Counted from the stretch's first letter, positions 50,029-63,983 are shown. The stretch: 64,000 nucleotides of DNA from Ziziphus jujuba (GCF_031755915.1 NC_083389.1:13757001-13821000), one strand, 5' to 3'. Made by a program: numbers and translations. Notes: generated by a model from the sequence alone, not told the origin.

Positions 50029-52514
50029 GGTATTAGGCGACGCATAATCATGATTATGCGTCGCCTATTACTAAAATTAAAAAAAAAAAAAACTCTATTT
50101 ATCTTGTTTAAATATCTTCACTGGTTATTTGATGCTCCAACAAAATCAAATTGTTAAAAATGAAGGTTTTAAAAAACTATATGAAAAAAAAGGGTATCAG
50201 GCGACGCGTAGGATAGATTATGCTTCGTCTATTCCTCTAATTTTTTTTTAAAAAAAACTCTATTTATGATCTTTAAATATTGTCACCGGTCATTTGATGC
50301 TGGAAGAAAATAAAATTGTTAAACAGGCAGATTTTAAAAAAAAAACACCTTCTCTAACTAGTTTAAATATTTTAACTGGTTATTTGATACTGAGATAAAA
50401 TCAGATTGATTAAAAAAATAAAAAAACAAAACTCATTTATGTTGTTTAACTATTTTCACTGCTTATTTGATGCTGGAAGAAAATCAAATTGTTAAGAAGC
50501 GTGGTTTTTTTGAAAGAAAAAAAAAAAAATTGGGTATTAGGCGACGCATAGTACTTATTATGCGTCACCTATTACTATAATTAAAAAAAAAAAAAAAACT
50601 CTCTTGTTATTGTTTAAATATTTTAACTGGTTATTTGATGCTCAACTAAAATCCAATTGTTAAAAATGAAGGTTTAAAAAAATATATATATAGAGTATTA
50701 GGCGACGCATATTACTAAAATTAAAAAAAAAAAAAAACTCTATTTATCTTGTTTAAATATCTTCACTGGTTATTTGATGCTCCAACAAAATCAAATTGTT
50801 AAAAATGAAGGTTTTAAAAAACTATATGAAAAAAAAGGGTATCAGGCGACGCATAGGATAGATTATGCGTCGTCTATTGCTCTAATTTTTTTTAAAAAAA
50901 AACTCTATTTATCATCTTTAAATATTGTCACCGGTCATTTGATTCTGGAAGAAATTAAAATTGTTAAACAGGCAGATTTAAAAAAAAAAAACACCTTCTC
51001 TAACTAGTTTAAATATTTTAACTGGTTATTTGATGCTGAGATAAAATCAGATTGATTAAAAAAATAAAAAAACAAAACTCATTTATGTTGTTTAACTATT
51101 TTCACTGCTTATTTGATGCTGGAAGAAAATCAAATTGTTAAGAAGCATGGTTTTTTTGAAAGAAAAAAAAAAAAAAAGAAATTGGGTATTAGGCGACGCA
51201 TAGTACTTATTATGCGTCGCCTATTACTATAATTAAAAAAAAAAAAAACTCTCTTGTTATTGTTTAAATATTTTAACTGGTTATTTGATGCTCAACTAAA
51301 ATCCAATTGTTAAAAATGAAGGTTTAAAAAAATATATATATAGAGTATTAGGCGACGCATATTACTAAAATTAAAAAAAAAAAAAAAAACTCTATTTATC
51401 TTGTTTAAATATCTTCACTCGTTATTTGATGCTCCAACAAAATCAAATTGTTAAAAATGAAGGTTTTAAAAAACTATATGAAAAAAAAGGGTATCAGGCG
51501 ACGCGTAGGATAGATTATGCTTCGTCTATTCCTCTAATATTTTTTAAAAAAAAACTCTATTTATCATCTTTAAATATTGTCACCGGTCATTTGATGCTGC
51601 AAGAAAATAAAATTGTTAAACAGGAAGATTTTAAAAAATAAAAACACCTTCTCTAACTAGTTTAAATATTTTAACTGGTTATTTGATGCTGAGATAAAAT
51701 CAGATTGATTAAAAAAATAAAAAAACAAAACTCATTTATGTTGTTTAACTATTTTCACTGCTTATTTGATGCTGGAAGAAAATCAAATTGTTAAAAAGCA
51801 TGGTTTTTTTGAAAGAAAAAAAAAAAAAAAGAAATTGGGTATTAGGCGACGCATAGTACTGATTATGCGTCGCCTATTACTATAATTAAAAAAAAAAAAA
51901 ACTCTCTTATTATTGTTTAAATATTTTAACTGGTTATTTGATGCTCAACTAAAATCCTATTGTTAAAAATGAAGGTTTAAAAAATATATATATATAGGGT
52001 ATTAGGCGACGCATATTACTAAAATTAAAAAAAAAAAAAAAAAACTCTATTTATCTTGTTTAAATATCTTCACTGGTTATTTGATGCTCCAACAAAATCA
52101 AATTGTTAAAAATGAAGGTTTTAAAAAACTATATGAAAAAAAAAGGGTATCAGGCGACGCATAGGATAGATTATGCGTCGTCTATTACTCTACGTTTTTA
52201 AAAAAAAAACTCTATTTATCATCTTTAAATATTGTCACCGGTCATTTGATGCCGGAAGAAAATAAAATTGTTAAACAGGCAGATTTTAAAAAAAAAAAAC
52301 ACCTTCTCTAACTAGTTTAAATATTTTAACTCGTTATTTGATGCTGAGATAAAATCAGATTGATTAAAAAAATAAAAAAACAAAACTCATTTATGCTGTT
52401 TAACTATTTTCACTGCTTATTTGATGCTGGAAGAAAGTCAAATTGTTAAAAAGCATGGTTTTTTTGAAAGAAAAAAAAAAAGAAATTGGGTATTAGGCGA
52501 CGCATAGTAGTGAT
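49232..52514 (+). repeat. Monomers 74-78, first copy of a 3.28-kb block
   Basis: Monomers start at 49232, 49883, 50559, 51211 and 51864. Rare markers show this block recurs at 53306-56585: CATTTGCTTCTGG (74 and 80), TTTATGATCTTT (75 and 81), the ATGCGTCACC start (76 and 82), GCTGCAAG with GACGCGTAGG (77 and 83), and CTCTTATTATTG with AATCCTATTG (78 and 84). The blocks are 3283 and 3280 bp. Monomer 78 departs from 84 in its last subunit, where it takes on ATGCTGTTTAAC and AGAAAGTC, the type that precedes ATGTTAACTGG monomers. Confidence 0.88.
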
Positions 52515-53305
52515 TATGCGTCGCCTATTACTATAATTAAAAAAAAAAAAACTCTCTTGTTATTGTTTAAATATGTTAACTGGTTATTTGATGCTCAACT
52601 AAAATCCAATTGTTAAAAATGAAGGCTTAAAAAAAAATATATATATATATATAGGGTATTAGGCGACGCATAATCATGATTATGCGTCGCCTATTACTAA
52701 AATTAAAAAATTAAATATTTTAACTGGTTATTTGATGCTCAACTAAAATCCTATTGTTAAAAAGGAAGGTTTAAAAAAATATATATATAGGGTATTAGGC
52801 GACGCATATTACTAAAATTAAAAAAAAAAAAAAAACTCTATTTATCTTGTTTAAATATCTTCACTGGTTATTTGATGCTCCAACAAAATCAAATTGTTAA
52901 AAATGAAGGTTTTAAAAAACTATATGAAAAAAAAGGGTATCAGGCGACGCATAGGATAGATTATGCGTCGTCTATTACTCTACTTTTTTTAAAAAAAAAC
53001 TCTATTTATCATCTTTAAATATTGTCACCGGTCATTTGATGCCGGAAGAAAATAAAATTGTTAAACAGGCAGATTTTAAAAAAAAAAAACACCTTCTCTA
53101 ACTAGTTTAAATATTTTAACTGGTTATTTGATGCTGAGATAAAATCAGATTGATTAAAAAAATAAAAAAACAAAACTCATTTATGTTGTTTAACTATTTT
53201 CACCGCTTATTTGATGCTGGAAGAAAATCAAATTGTTAAAAAGCATGGTTTTTTTGAAAGAAAAAAAAAAAAGAAATTGGGTATTAGGCGACGCATAGTA
53301 CTGAT
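52515..53305 (+). repeat. Monomer 79, 791-bp hybrid with six subunits
   Basis: This monomer is about 115-140 bp longer than any other. It begins as the ATGTTAACTGG / GGCTTAAA type with a full A/B palindrome. Subunit B stops after TACTAAAATTAAAAAA at 52710, and sequence resumes at 52711 with TTAAATATTTTAACTGG from a second subunit A. That second A is the AATCCTATTG type and has a short A/B junction before a complete B, C, D and E. The order is A, truncated B, truncated A, B, C, D, E. The junction falls in an A-rich stretch. It sits between the two copies of the 3.28-kb block. The preceding E/A spacer is also unusual (GTAGTGAT). Confidence 0.9.
52705..52716 (+). other. Out-of-register recombination junction
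   Basis: The B-type sequence ATTAAAAAA meets the core TTAAATATTTT here without the usual A run and CTCTATTTATCTTG between. This is the only place in the window where the subunit order is broken. The junction is within AT-rich microhomology, so its exact base cannot be fixed. Confidence 0.85.
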
Positions 53306-56300
53306 TATGCGTCGCCTATTACTATAATTAAAAAAAAAAAAAAACTCTCTTGTTATTGTTTAAATATTTTAACTGGTTATTTGATGCTCAACTAAAATCC
53401 AATTGTTAAAAATGAAGGTTTAAAAAAATATATATATAGAGTATTAGGCGACGCATATTACTAAAATTAAAAAAAAAAAAAAACTCTATTTATCTTGTTT
53501 AAATATCTTCACTGGTTATTTGATGCTCCAACAAAATCAAATTGTTAAAAATGAAGGTTTTAAAAAACTATATGAAAAAAAAGGGTATCAGGCGACGCAT
53601 AGGATAGATTATGCGTCGTCTATTGCTCTAATTTTTTTTAAAAAAAAACTCTATTTATCATCTTTAAATATTGTCACCGGTCATTTGCTTCTGGAAGAAA
53701 TTAAAATTGTTAAACAGGCAGATTTTAAAAAAAAAAACACCTTCTCTAACTAGTTTAAATATTTTAACTGGTTATTTGATGCTGAGATAAAATCAGATTG
53801 ATTAAAAAAATAAAAAAACAAAACTCATTTATGTTGTTTAACTATTTTCACTGCTTATTTGATGCTGGAAGAAAATCAAATTGTTAAAAAGCATGGTTTT
53901 TTTGAAAGAAAAAAAAAAAAAAGAAATTGGGTATTAGGCGACGCATAGTACTGATTATGCGTCGCCTATTACTATAATTAAAAAAAAAAAAAAACTCTCT
54001 TGTTATTGTTTAAATATTTTAACTGGTTATTTGATGCTCAACTAAAATCCAATTGTTAAAAATGAAGGTTTTAAAAAATATATATATATATATATATAGG
54101 GTATTAGGCGACGCATAATCATGATTATGCGTCGCCTATTACTAAAATTAAAAAAAAAAAAAACTCTATTTATCTTGTTTAAATATCTTCACTGGTTATT
54201 TGATGCTCCAACAAAATCAAATTGTTAAAAATGAAGGTTTTAAAAAACTATATGAAAAAAAAGGGTATCAGGCGACGCGTAGGATAGATTATGCTTCGTC
54301 TATTCCTCTAATTTTTTTTAAAAAAAAACTCTATTTATGATCTTTAAATATTGTCACCGGTCATTTGATGCTGGAAGAAAATAAAATTGTTAAACAGGCA
54401 GATTTTAAAAAAAAAACACCTTCTCTAACTAGTTTAAATATTTTAACTGGTTATTTGATACTGAGATAAAATCAGATTTATTAAAAAAATAAAAAAACAA
54501 AACTCATTTATGTTGTTTAACTATTTTCACTGCTTATTTGATGCTGGAAGAAAATCAAATTGTTAAGAAACGTGGTTTTTTTGAAAGAAAAAAAAAAAAA
54601 ATTGGGTATTAGGCGACGCATAGTACTTATTATGCGTCACCTATTACTATAATTAAAAAAAAAAAAAACTCTCTTGTTATTGTTTAAATATTTTAACTGG
54701 TTATTTGACGCTCAACTAAAATCCAATTGTTAAAAATGAAGGTTTAAAAAAATATATATATAGAGTATTAGGCGACGCATATTACTAAAATTAAAAAAAA
54801 AAAAAAACTCTATTTATCTTGTTTAAATATCTTCACTGGTTATTTGATGCTCCAACAAAATCAAATTGTTAAAAATGAAGGTTTTAAAAAACTATATGAA
54901 AAAAAAGGGTATCAGGCGACGCATAGGATAGATTATGCGTCGTCTATTGCTCTAATTTTTTTTAAAAAAAAACTCTATTTATCATCTTTAAATATTGTCA
55001 CCGGTCATTTGATTCTGGAAGAAATTAAAATTGTTAAACAGGCAGATTTAAAAAAAAAAAACACCTTCTCTAACTAGTTTAAATATTTTAACTGGTTATT
55101 TGATGCTGAGATAAAATCAGATTGATTAAAAAAATAAAAAAACAAAACTCATTTATGTTGTTTAACTATTTTCACTGCTTATTTGATGCTGGAAGAAAAT
55201 CAAATTGTTAAGAAGCATGGTTTTTTTGAAAGAAAAAAAAAAAAAAAGAAATTGGGTATTAGGCGACGCATAGTACTTATTATGCGTCGCCTATTACTAT
55301 AATTAAAAAAAAAAAAAAACTCTCTTGTTATTGTTTAAATATTTTAACTGGTTATTTGATGCTCAACTAAAATCCAATTGTTAAAAATGAAGGTTTAAAA
55401 AAATATATATATAGAGTATTAGGCGACGCATATTACTAAAATTAAAAAAAAAAAAAAAAACTCTATTTATCTTGTTTAAATATCTTCACTGGTTATTTGA
55501 TGCTCCAACAAAATCAAATTGTTAAAAATGAAGGTTGTAAAAAACTATATGAAAAAAAAGGGTATCAGGCGACGCGTAGGATAGATTATGCTTCGTCTAT
55601 TCCTCTAATATTTTTTTAAAAAAAACTCTATTTATCATCTTTAAATATTGTCACCGGTCATTTGATGCTGCAAGAAAATAAAATTGTTAAACAGGAAGAT
55701 TTTAAAAAAAAAAACACCTTCTCTAACTAGTTTAAATATTTTAACTGGTTATTTGATGCTGAGATAAAATCAGATTGATTAAAAAAATAAAAAAACAAAA
55801 CTCATTTATGTTGTTTAACTATTTTCACTGCTTATTTGATGCTGGAAGAAAATCAAATTGTTAAAAAGCATGGTTTTTTTGAAAGAAAAAAAAAAAAAGA
55901 AATTGGGTATTAGGCGACGCATAGTACTGATTATGCGTCGCCTATTACTATAATTAAAAAAAAAAAAACTCTCTTATTATTGTTTAAATATTTTAACTGG
56001 TTATTTGATGCTCAACTAAAATCCTATTGTTAAAAATGAAGGTTTAAAAAATATATATATATAGGGTATTAGGCGACGCATATTACTAAAATTAAAAAAA
56101 AAAAAAAAAACTCTATTTATCTTGTTTAAATATCTTCACTGGTTATTTGATGCTCCAACAAAATCAAATTGTTAAAAATGAAGGTTTTAAAAAACTATAT
56201 GAAAAAAAAGGGTATCAGGCGACGCATAGGATAGATTATGCGTCGTCTATTACTCTACGTTTTTAAAAAAAAAACTCTATTTATCATCTTTAAATATTGT

Positions 56301-57233
56301 CACCGGTCATTTGATGCCGGAAGAAAATAAAATTGTTAAACAGGCAGATTTTAAAAAAAAAAAACACCTTCTCTAACTAGTTTAAATATTTTAACTGGTT
56401 ATTTGATGCTGAGATAAAATCAGATTGATTAAAAAAATAAAAAAACAAAACTCATTTATGTTGTTTAACTATTTTCACCGCTTATTTGATGCTGGAAGAA
56501 AATCAAATTGTTAAAAAGCATGGTTTTTTTGAAAGCAAAAAAAAAAAAAAAAGAAATTGGGTATTAGGCGACGCATAGTACTGATTATGCGTCGCCTATT
56601 ACTATAATTAAAAAAAAAAAAAAAAACTCTCTTGTTATTGTTTAAATATTTTAACTGGTTATTTGATGCTCAACTAAAATCCAATTGTTAAAAATGAAGG
56701 TTTAAAAAAATATATATATAGAGTATTAGGCGACGCATATTACTAAAATTAAAAAAAAAAAAAACTCTATTTATCTTGTTTAAATATCTTCACTGGTTAT
56801 TTGATGCTCCAACAAAATCAAATTGTTAAAAATGAAGGTTTTAAAAAACTATATGAAAAAAAAGGGTATCAGGCGACGCGTAGGATAGATTATGCTTCGT
56901 CTATTCCTCTAATTTTTTTTTTAAAAAAAACTCTATTTATCATCTTTAAATATTGTCACCGGTCATTTGATGCTGGAAGAAAATAAAATTGTTAAACAGG
57001 CAGATTTTAAAAAAAAAACACCTTCTCTAACTAGTTTAAATATTTTAACTGGTTATTTGATGCTGAGATAAAATCAGATTGATTAAAAAAATAAAAAAAC
57101 AAAACTCATTTATGCTGTTTAACTATTTTCACTGCTTATTTGATGCTGGAAGAAAGTCAAATTGTTAAAAAGCATGGTTTTTTTGAAAGAAAAAAAAAAA
57201 GAAATTGGGTATTAGGCGACGCATAGTACTGAT
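53306..57233 (+). repeat. Monomers 80-85, second copy of the 3.28-kb block plus one
   Basis: Monomers start at 53306, 53956, 54631, 55281, 55932 and 56586. Monomers 80-84 repeat 74-78. All except 81 have the short A/B junction. Private changes are TTTGACGCTC in 82, AGATTTATTAAA and AAGAAACGTGG in 81, and GGTTGTAAAA in 83. Monomer 85 has the short junction with GACGCGTAGG and ends with ATGCTGTTTAAC and AGAAAGTC, leading into the terminal five-monomer duplication. Confidence 0.87.
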
Positions 57234-60200
57234 TATGCGTCGCCTATTACTATAATTAAAAAAAAAAAAACTCTCTTGTTATTGTTTAAATATGTTAACT
57301 GGTTATTTGATGCTCAACTAAAATCCAATTGTTAAAAATGAAGGCTTAAAAAAAAAATATATATATATATATATAGGGTATTAGGCGACGCATAATCATG
57401 ATTATGCGTCGCCTATTACTAAAATTAAAAAAAAAAAAAAACTCTATTTATCTTGTTTAAATATCTTCACTGGTTATTTGATGCTCCAACAAAATCAAAT
57501 TGTTAAAAATGAAGGTTTTAAAAAACTATATGGAAAAAAAGGGTATCAGGCGACGCATAGGATAGATTATGCGTCGTCTATTGCTCTAATTTTTTTCTAA
57601 AAAAAACTCTATTTATCATCTTTAAATATTGTCACCGGTCATTTGATTCTGGAAGAAATTAAAATTGTTAAACAGGCAGATTTTAAAAGAAAAAACACCT
57701 TCTCTAACTAGTTTAAATATTTTAACTGGTTATTTGATGCTGAGATAAAATCAGATTGATTAAAAAAATAAAAAATCAAAACTCATTTATGTTGTTTAAC
57801 TATTTTCACTGCTTATTTGATGCTGGAAGAAAATCAAATTGTTAAAAAGCATGGTTTTTTTGAAAGAAAAAAAAAAAGAAATTGGGTATTAGGCGACGCA
57901 TAGTACTGATTATGCGTCGCCTATTACTATAATTAAAAAAAAAAAAACTCTCTTGTTATTGTTCAAATATTTTAACTGGTTATTTGATGCTCAACTAAAA
58001 TCCAATTGTTAAAAATGAAGGTTTAAAAAAAATATATATATAGGGTATTAGGCGACGCATAATCATGATTATGCGTCGCCTATTACTAAAATTAAAAAAA
58101 AAAAAAAACTCTATTTATCTTGTTTAAATATCTTCACTGGTTATTTGATGCTCCAACAAAATCAAATTGTTAAAAATGAAGGTTTTAAAAAACTATATGA
58201 AAAAAAAGGGTATCAGGCGACGCATAGGATAGATTATGCGTCGTCCATTACTCTAATTGTTTTTAAAAAAAAAAACTCTGCTTATCATCTTTAAATATTG
58301 TCCCTGGTCATTTGATGCTGGAAGAAAATAAAATTGTTAAACAAGCAGATTTTAAAAAAAAAACACCTTCTCTAACTAGTTTAAATATTTTAACTGGTTA
58401 TTTGATACTGAGATAAAATCAGATTGATTAAAAAAATAAAAAAACAAAACTCATTTATGTTGTTTAACTATTTTCACTGCTTATTTGATGCTGGAAGAAA
58501 GTCAAATTGTTAAAAAGCATGGTTTTTTTGAAAGAAAAAAAAAAAGAAATTGGGTATTAGGCGTCGCATAGTACTGATTATGCGTCGCCTATTACTATAA
58601 TTAAAAAAAAAAAAAACTCTCTTGTTATTGTTTAAATATTTTAACTGGTTATTTGATGCTCAACTAAAATCCAATTGTAAAAAATGAAGGTTTAAAATAT
58701 ATATATATATATATATATATAGGGTATTAGGCGACGCATAATCATGATTATGCGTCGCCTATTACTAAAATTAAAAAAAAAAAAACTCTATTTATCTTGT
58801 TTAAATATCTTCACTGGTTATTTGATGCTCCAACAAAATCAAATTGTTAAAAATGAAGGTTTTAAAAAACTATATGAAAAAAAAGGGTATCAGGCGACGC
58901 ATAGGATAGATTATGCTTCGTCTATTCCTCTAATGTTTTTTAAAAAAAAACTCTATTTATCATCTTTAAATATTGTCACCGGTCATTTGATGCTGGAAGA
59001 AAATAAAATTGTTAAACAAGCAGATTTTAAAAAAAAAACACCTTCTCTAACTAGTTTAAATATTTTAACTGGTTATTTGATACTGAGATAAAATCAGATT
59101 GATTAAAAAAATAAAAAAACAAAACTCATTTATGTTGTTTAACTATTTTCACTGCTTATTTGATGCTGGAAGAAAATCAAATTGTTAAGAAGCATGGTTT
59201 TTTTGAAAGATAAAAAAAAAAAAGAAATTGGGTATTAGGCGACGCATAGTACTTATTATGCGTCGCCTATTATTATAATTAAAAAAAAAAAAAAAAAACT
59301 CTCTTGTTATTGTTTAAATATTTTAACTGGTTATTTGATGCTCAACTAAAATCCAATTGTTAAAAATGAAGGTTTAAAAAAAATATATATATAGGGTATT
59401 AGGCGACGCATAATCATGATTATGCGTCGCCTATTACTAAAATTAAAAAAAAAAAAAAACTCTATTTATCTTGTTTAAATATCTTCACTGGTTATTTGAA
59501 GCTCCAACAAAATCAAATTGTTAAAAATGAAGGTTTTAAAAAACTATATTAAAAAAAAGGGTATCAGGCGACGCATAGGATAGATTATGCGTCGTCCATT
59601 ACTCTAATTGTTTTTTAAAAAAAAACTCTGCTTATCATCTTTAAATATTGTCCCTGGTCATTTGATGCTGGAAGAAAATAAAATTGTTAAACAGGAAGAT
59701 TTTAAAAAAAAAAAACACCTTCTCTAACTAGTTTAAATATTTTAACTGGTTATTTGATGCTGAGATAAAATCAGATTGATTAAAAAAATAAAAAAACAAA
59801 ACTCATTTATGCTGTTTAACTATTTTCACTGCTTATTTGATGCTGGAAGAAAGTCAAATTGTTAAAAAGCATGGTTTTTTTGAAAGAAAAAAAAAAAGAA
59901 ATTGGGTATTAGGCGACGCATAGTACTGATTATGCGTCGCCTATTACTATAATTAAAAAAAAAAAAAACTCTCTTGTTATTATTTAAATATTTTAACTGG
60001 TTATTTGATGCTCAACTAAAATCCAATTGTTAAAAATGAAGGTTTTAAAAAATATATATATATATATATATAGGGTATTAGGCGACGCATAATCATGATT
60101 ATGCGTCGCCTATTACTAAAATTAAAAAAAAAAAAACTCTATTTATCTTGTTTAAATATCTTCACTGGTTATTTGATGCTCCAACAAAATCAAATTGTTA

Positions 60201-60607
60201 AAAATGAAGGTTTTAAAAAACTATATGAAAGAAAAGGGTATCAGGCGACGCATAGGATAGATTATGCGTCGTCTATTGCTCTAATTTTTTTTTAAAAAAA
60301 ACTCTATTTATCATCTTTAAATATTGTCACCGGTCATTTGATTCTGGAAGAAATTAAAATTGTTAAACATGCAGATTTTAAAAAAAAAAAACACCTTCTC
60401 TAACTAGTTTAAATATTTTAACTGGTTATTTGATGCTGAGATAAAATCAGATTGATTAAAAAAATAAAAAAACAAAACTCATTTATGTTGTTTAACTATT
60501 TTCACTGCTTATTTGATGCTGGAAGAAAATCAAATTGTTAAAAAGCATGGTTTTTTTGAAAGAAAAAAAAAAAAGAAATTGGGTATTAGGCGACGCATAG
60601 TACTGAT
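57234..60607 (+). repeat. Five-monomer block, copy 1 (monomers 86-90)
   Basis: Monomers start at 57234, 57911, 58579, 59257 and 59931 and span 3374 bp. Variant order is ATGTTAACTGG/GGCTTAAA with AAAATCAAAACTC (86), GTTCAAAT with AAACAAGCAG and GGCGTCGC (87), TTGTAAAAAATG with a long (TA)n tract (88), TTGAAGCTCC with TATATTAAAA (89), and GTTATTATTTAAA with ATGAAAGAAAAGG and AAACATGCAG (90). The next 3376 bp repeat this order with almost no change. Confidence 0.92.
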
Positions 60608-63600
60608 TATGCGTCGCCTATTACTATAATTAAAAAAAAAAAAAAACTCTCTTGTTATTGTTTAAATATGTTAACTGGTTATTTGATGCTCAACTAAAAT
60701 CCAATTGTTAAAAATGAAGGCTTAAAAAAAAAATATATATATATATATATAGGGTATTAGGCGACGCATAATCATGATTATGCGTCGCCTATTACTAAAA
60801 TTAAAAAAAAAAAAAAACTCTATTTATCTTGTTTAAATATCTTCACTGGTTATTTGATGCTCCAACAAAATCAAATTGTTAAAAATGAAGGTTTTAAAAA
60901 ACTATATGGAAAAAAAGGGTATCAGGCGACGCATAGGATAGATTATGCGTCGTCTATTGCTCTAATTTTTTTCTAAAAAAAACTCTATTTATCATCTTTA
61001 AATATTGTCACCGGTCATTTGATTCTGGAAGAAATTAAAATTGTTAAACAGGCAGATTTTAAAAGAAAAAACACCTTCTCTAACTAGTTTAAATATTTTA
61101 ACTGGTTATTTGATGCTGAGATAAAATCAGATTGATTAAAAAAATAAAAAATCAAAACTCATTTATGTTGTTTAACTATTTTCACTGCTTATTTGATGCT
61201 GGAAGAAAATCAAATTGTTAAAAAGCATGGTTTTTTTGAAAGAAAAAAAAAAAGAAATTGGGTATTAGGCGACGCATAGTACTGATTATGCGTCGCCTAT
61301 TACTATAATTAAAAAAAAAAAAACTCTCTTGTTATTGTTCAAATATTTTAACTGGTTATTTGATGCTCAACTAAAATCCAATTGTTAAAAATGAAGGTTT
61401 AAAAAAAATATATATATAGGGTATTAGGCGACGCATAATCATGATTATGCGTCGCCTATTACTAAAATTAAAAAAAAAAAAAAACTCTATTTATCTTGTT
61501 TAAATATCTTCACTGGTTATTTGATGCTCCAACAAAATCAAATTGTTAAAAATGAAGGTTTTAAAAAACTATATGAAAAAAAAGGGTATCAGGCGACGCA
61601 TAGGATAGATTATGCGTCGTCCATTACTCTAATTGTTTTTAAAAAAAAAAACTCTGCTTATCATCTTTAAATATTGTCCCTGGTCATTTGATGCTGGAAG
61701 AAAATAAAATTGTTAAACAAGCAGATTTTAAAAAAAAAACACCTTCTCTAACTAGTTTAAATATTTTAACTGGTTATTTGATACTGAGATAAAATCAGAT
61801 TGATTAAAAAAATAAAAAAACAAAACTCATTTATGTTGTTTAACTATTTTCACTGCTTATTTGATGCTGGAAGAAAGTCAAATTGTTAAAAAGCATGGTT
61901 TTTTTGAAAGAAAAAAAAAAAGAAATTGGGTATTAGGCGTCGCATAGTACTGATTATGCGTCGCCTATTACTATAATTAAAAAAAAAAAAAACTCTCTTG
62001 TTATTGTTTAAATATTTTAACTGGTTATTTGATGCTCAACTAAAATCCAATTGTAAAAAATGAAGGTTTAAAATATATATATATATATATATATATAGGG
62101 TATTAGGCGACGCATAATCATGATTATGCGTCGCCTATTACTAAAATTAAAAAAAAAAAAACTCTATTTATCTTGTTTAAATATCTTCACTGGTTATTTG
62201 ATGCTCCAACAAAATCAAATTGTTAAAAATGAAGGTTTTAAAAAACTATATGAAAAAAAAGGGTATCAGGCGACGCATAGGATAGATTATGCTTCGTCTA
62301 TTCCTCTAATTTTTTTTAAAAAAAAACTCTATTTATCATCTTTAAATATTGTCACCGGTCATTTGATGCTGGAAGAAAATAAAATTGTTAAACAAGCAGA
62401 TTTTAAAAAAAAAACACCTTCTCTAACTAGTTTAAATATTTTAACTGGTTATTTGATACTGAGATAAAATCAGATTGATTAAAAAAATAAAAAAACAAAA
62501 CTCATTTATGTTGTTTAACTATTTTCACTGCTTATTTGATGCTGGAAGAAAATCAAATTGTTAAGAAGCATGGTTTTTTTGAAAGATAAAAAAAAAAAAG
62601 AAATTGGGTATTAGGCGACGCATAGTACTTATTATGCGTCGCCTATTATTATAATTAAAAAAAAAAAAAAAAAACTCTCTTGTTATTGTTTAAATATTTT
62701 AACTGGTTATTTGATGCTCAACTAAAATCCAATTGTTAAAAATGAAGGTTTAAAAAAAATATATATATAGGGTATTAGGCGACGCATAATCATGATTATG
62801 CGTCGCCTATTACTAAAATTAAAAAAAAAAAAAAACTCTATTTATCTTGTTTAAATATCTTCACTGGTTATTTGAAGCTCCAACAAAATCAAATTGTTAA
62901 AAATGAAGGTTTTAAAAAACTATATTAAAAAAAAGGGTATCAGGCGACGCATAGGATAGATTATGCGTCGTCCATTACTCTAATTGTTTTTTAAAAAAAA
63001 ACTCTGCTTATCATCTTTAAATATTGTCCCTGGTCATTTGATGCTGGAAGAAAATAAAATTGTTAAACAGGAAGATTTTAAAAAAAAAAAACACCTTCTC
63101 TAACTAGTTTAAATATTTTAACTGGTTATTTGATGCTGAGATAAAATCAGATTGATTAAAAAAATAAAAAAACAAAACTCATTTATGCTGTTTAACTATT
63201 TTCACTGCTTATTTGATGCTGGAAGAAAGTCAAATTGTTAAAAAGCATGGTTTTTTTGAAAGAAAAAAAAAAAGAAATTGGGTATTAGGCGACGCATAGT
63301 ACTGATTATGCGTCGCCTATTACTATAATTAAAAAAAAAAAAAACTCTCTTGTTATTATTTAAATATTTTAACTGGTTATTTGATGCTCAACTAAAATCC
63401 AATTGTTAAAAATGAAGGTTTTAAAAAATATATATATATATATATATAGGGTATTAGGCGACGCATAATCATGATTATGCGTCGCCTATTACTAAAATTA
63501 AAAAAAAAAAAACTCTATTTATCTTGTTTAAATATCTTCACTGGTTATTTGATGCTCCAACAAAATCAAATTGTTAAAAATGAAGGTTTTAAAAAACTAT

Positions 63601-63983
63601 ATGAAAGAAAAGGGTATCAGGCGACGCATAGGATAGATTATGCGTCGTCTATTGCTCTAATTTTTTTTTAAAAAAAACTCTATTTATCATCTTTAAATAT
63701 TGTCACCGGTCATTTGATTCTGGAAGAAATTAAAATTGTTAAACATGCAGATTTTAAAAAAAAAAAACACCTTCTCTAACTAGTTTAAATATTTTAACTG
63801 GTTATTTGATGCTGAGATAAAATCAGATTGATTAAAAAAATAAAAAAACAAAACTCATTTATGTTGTTTAACTATTTTCACTGCTTATTTGATGCTGGAA
63901 GAAAATCAAATTGTTAAAAAGCATGGTTTTTTTGAAAGAAAAAAAAAAAAGAAATTGGGTATTAGGCGACGCATAGTACTGAT
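60608..63983 (+). repeat. Five-monomer block, copy 2 (monomers 91-95)
   Basis: Monomers start at 60608, 61287, 61955, 62633 and 63307 and span 3376 bp. Successive spacings are 679, 668, 678, 674 and 677, against 677, 668, 678, 674 and 677 in copy 1. Every rare marker of copy 1 is present in the same order. The only substitution I noticed is in subunit C of monomer 93, where CTAATTTTTTTT replaces CTAATGTTTTTT of monomer 88. Remaining differences are A-run or (TA)n lengths. This is the youngest visible duplication in the window. Confidence 0.92.

Noticed and set aside
914..63671. About forty + strand open reading frames of 60-115 codons
   Set aside because: All are the same B-C(-D) subunit sequence in successive monomers. 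They open and close with A/T-run length changes, have no conserved start context, and are broken in many copies (for example TATATTAAAA in monomers 15, 36, 89 and 94). They are by-products of the satellite, not genes.
57234..63983. Calling the terminal duplication an assembly error
   Set aside because: It remains possible, but the substitution between monomers 88 and 93 and several A-run differences mean the two copies are not literally identical, so I report it as real pending read evidence.
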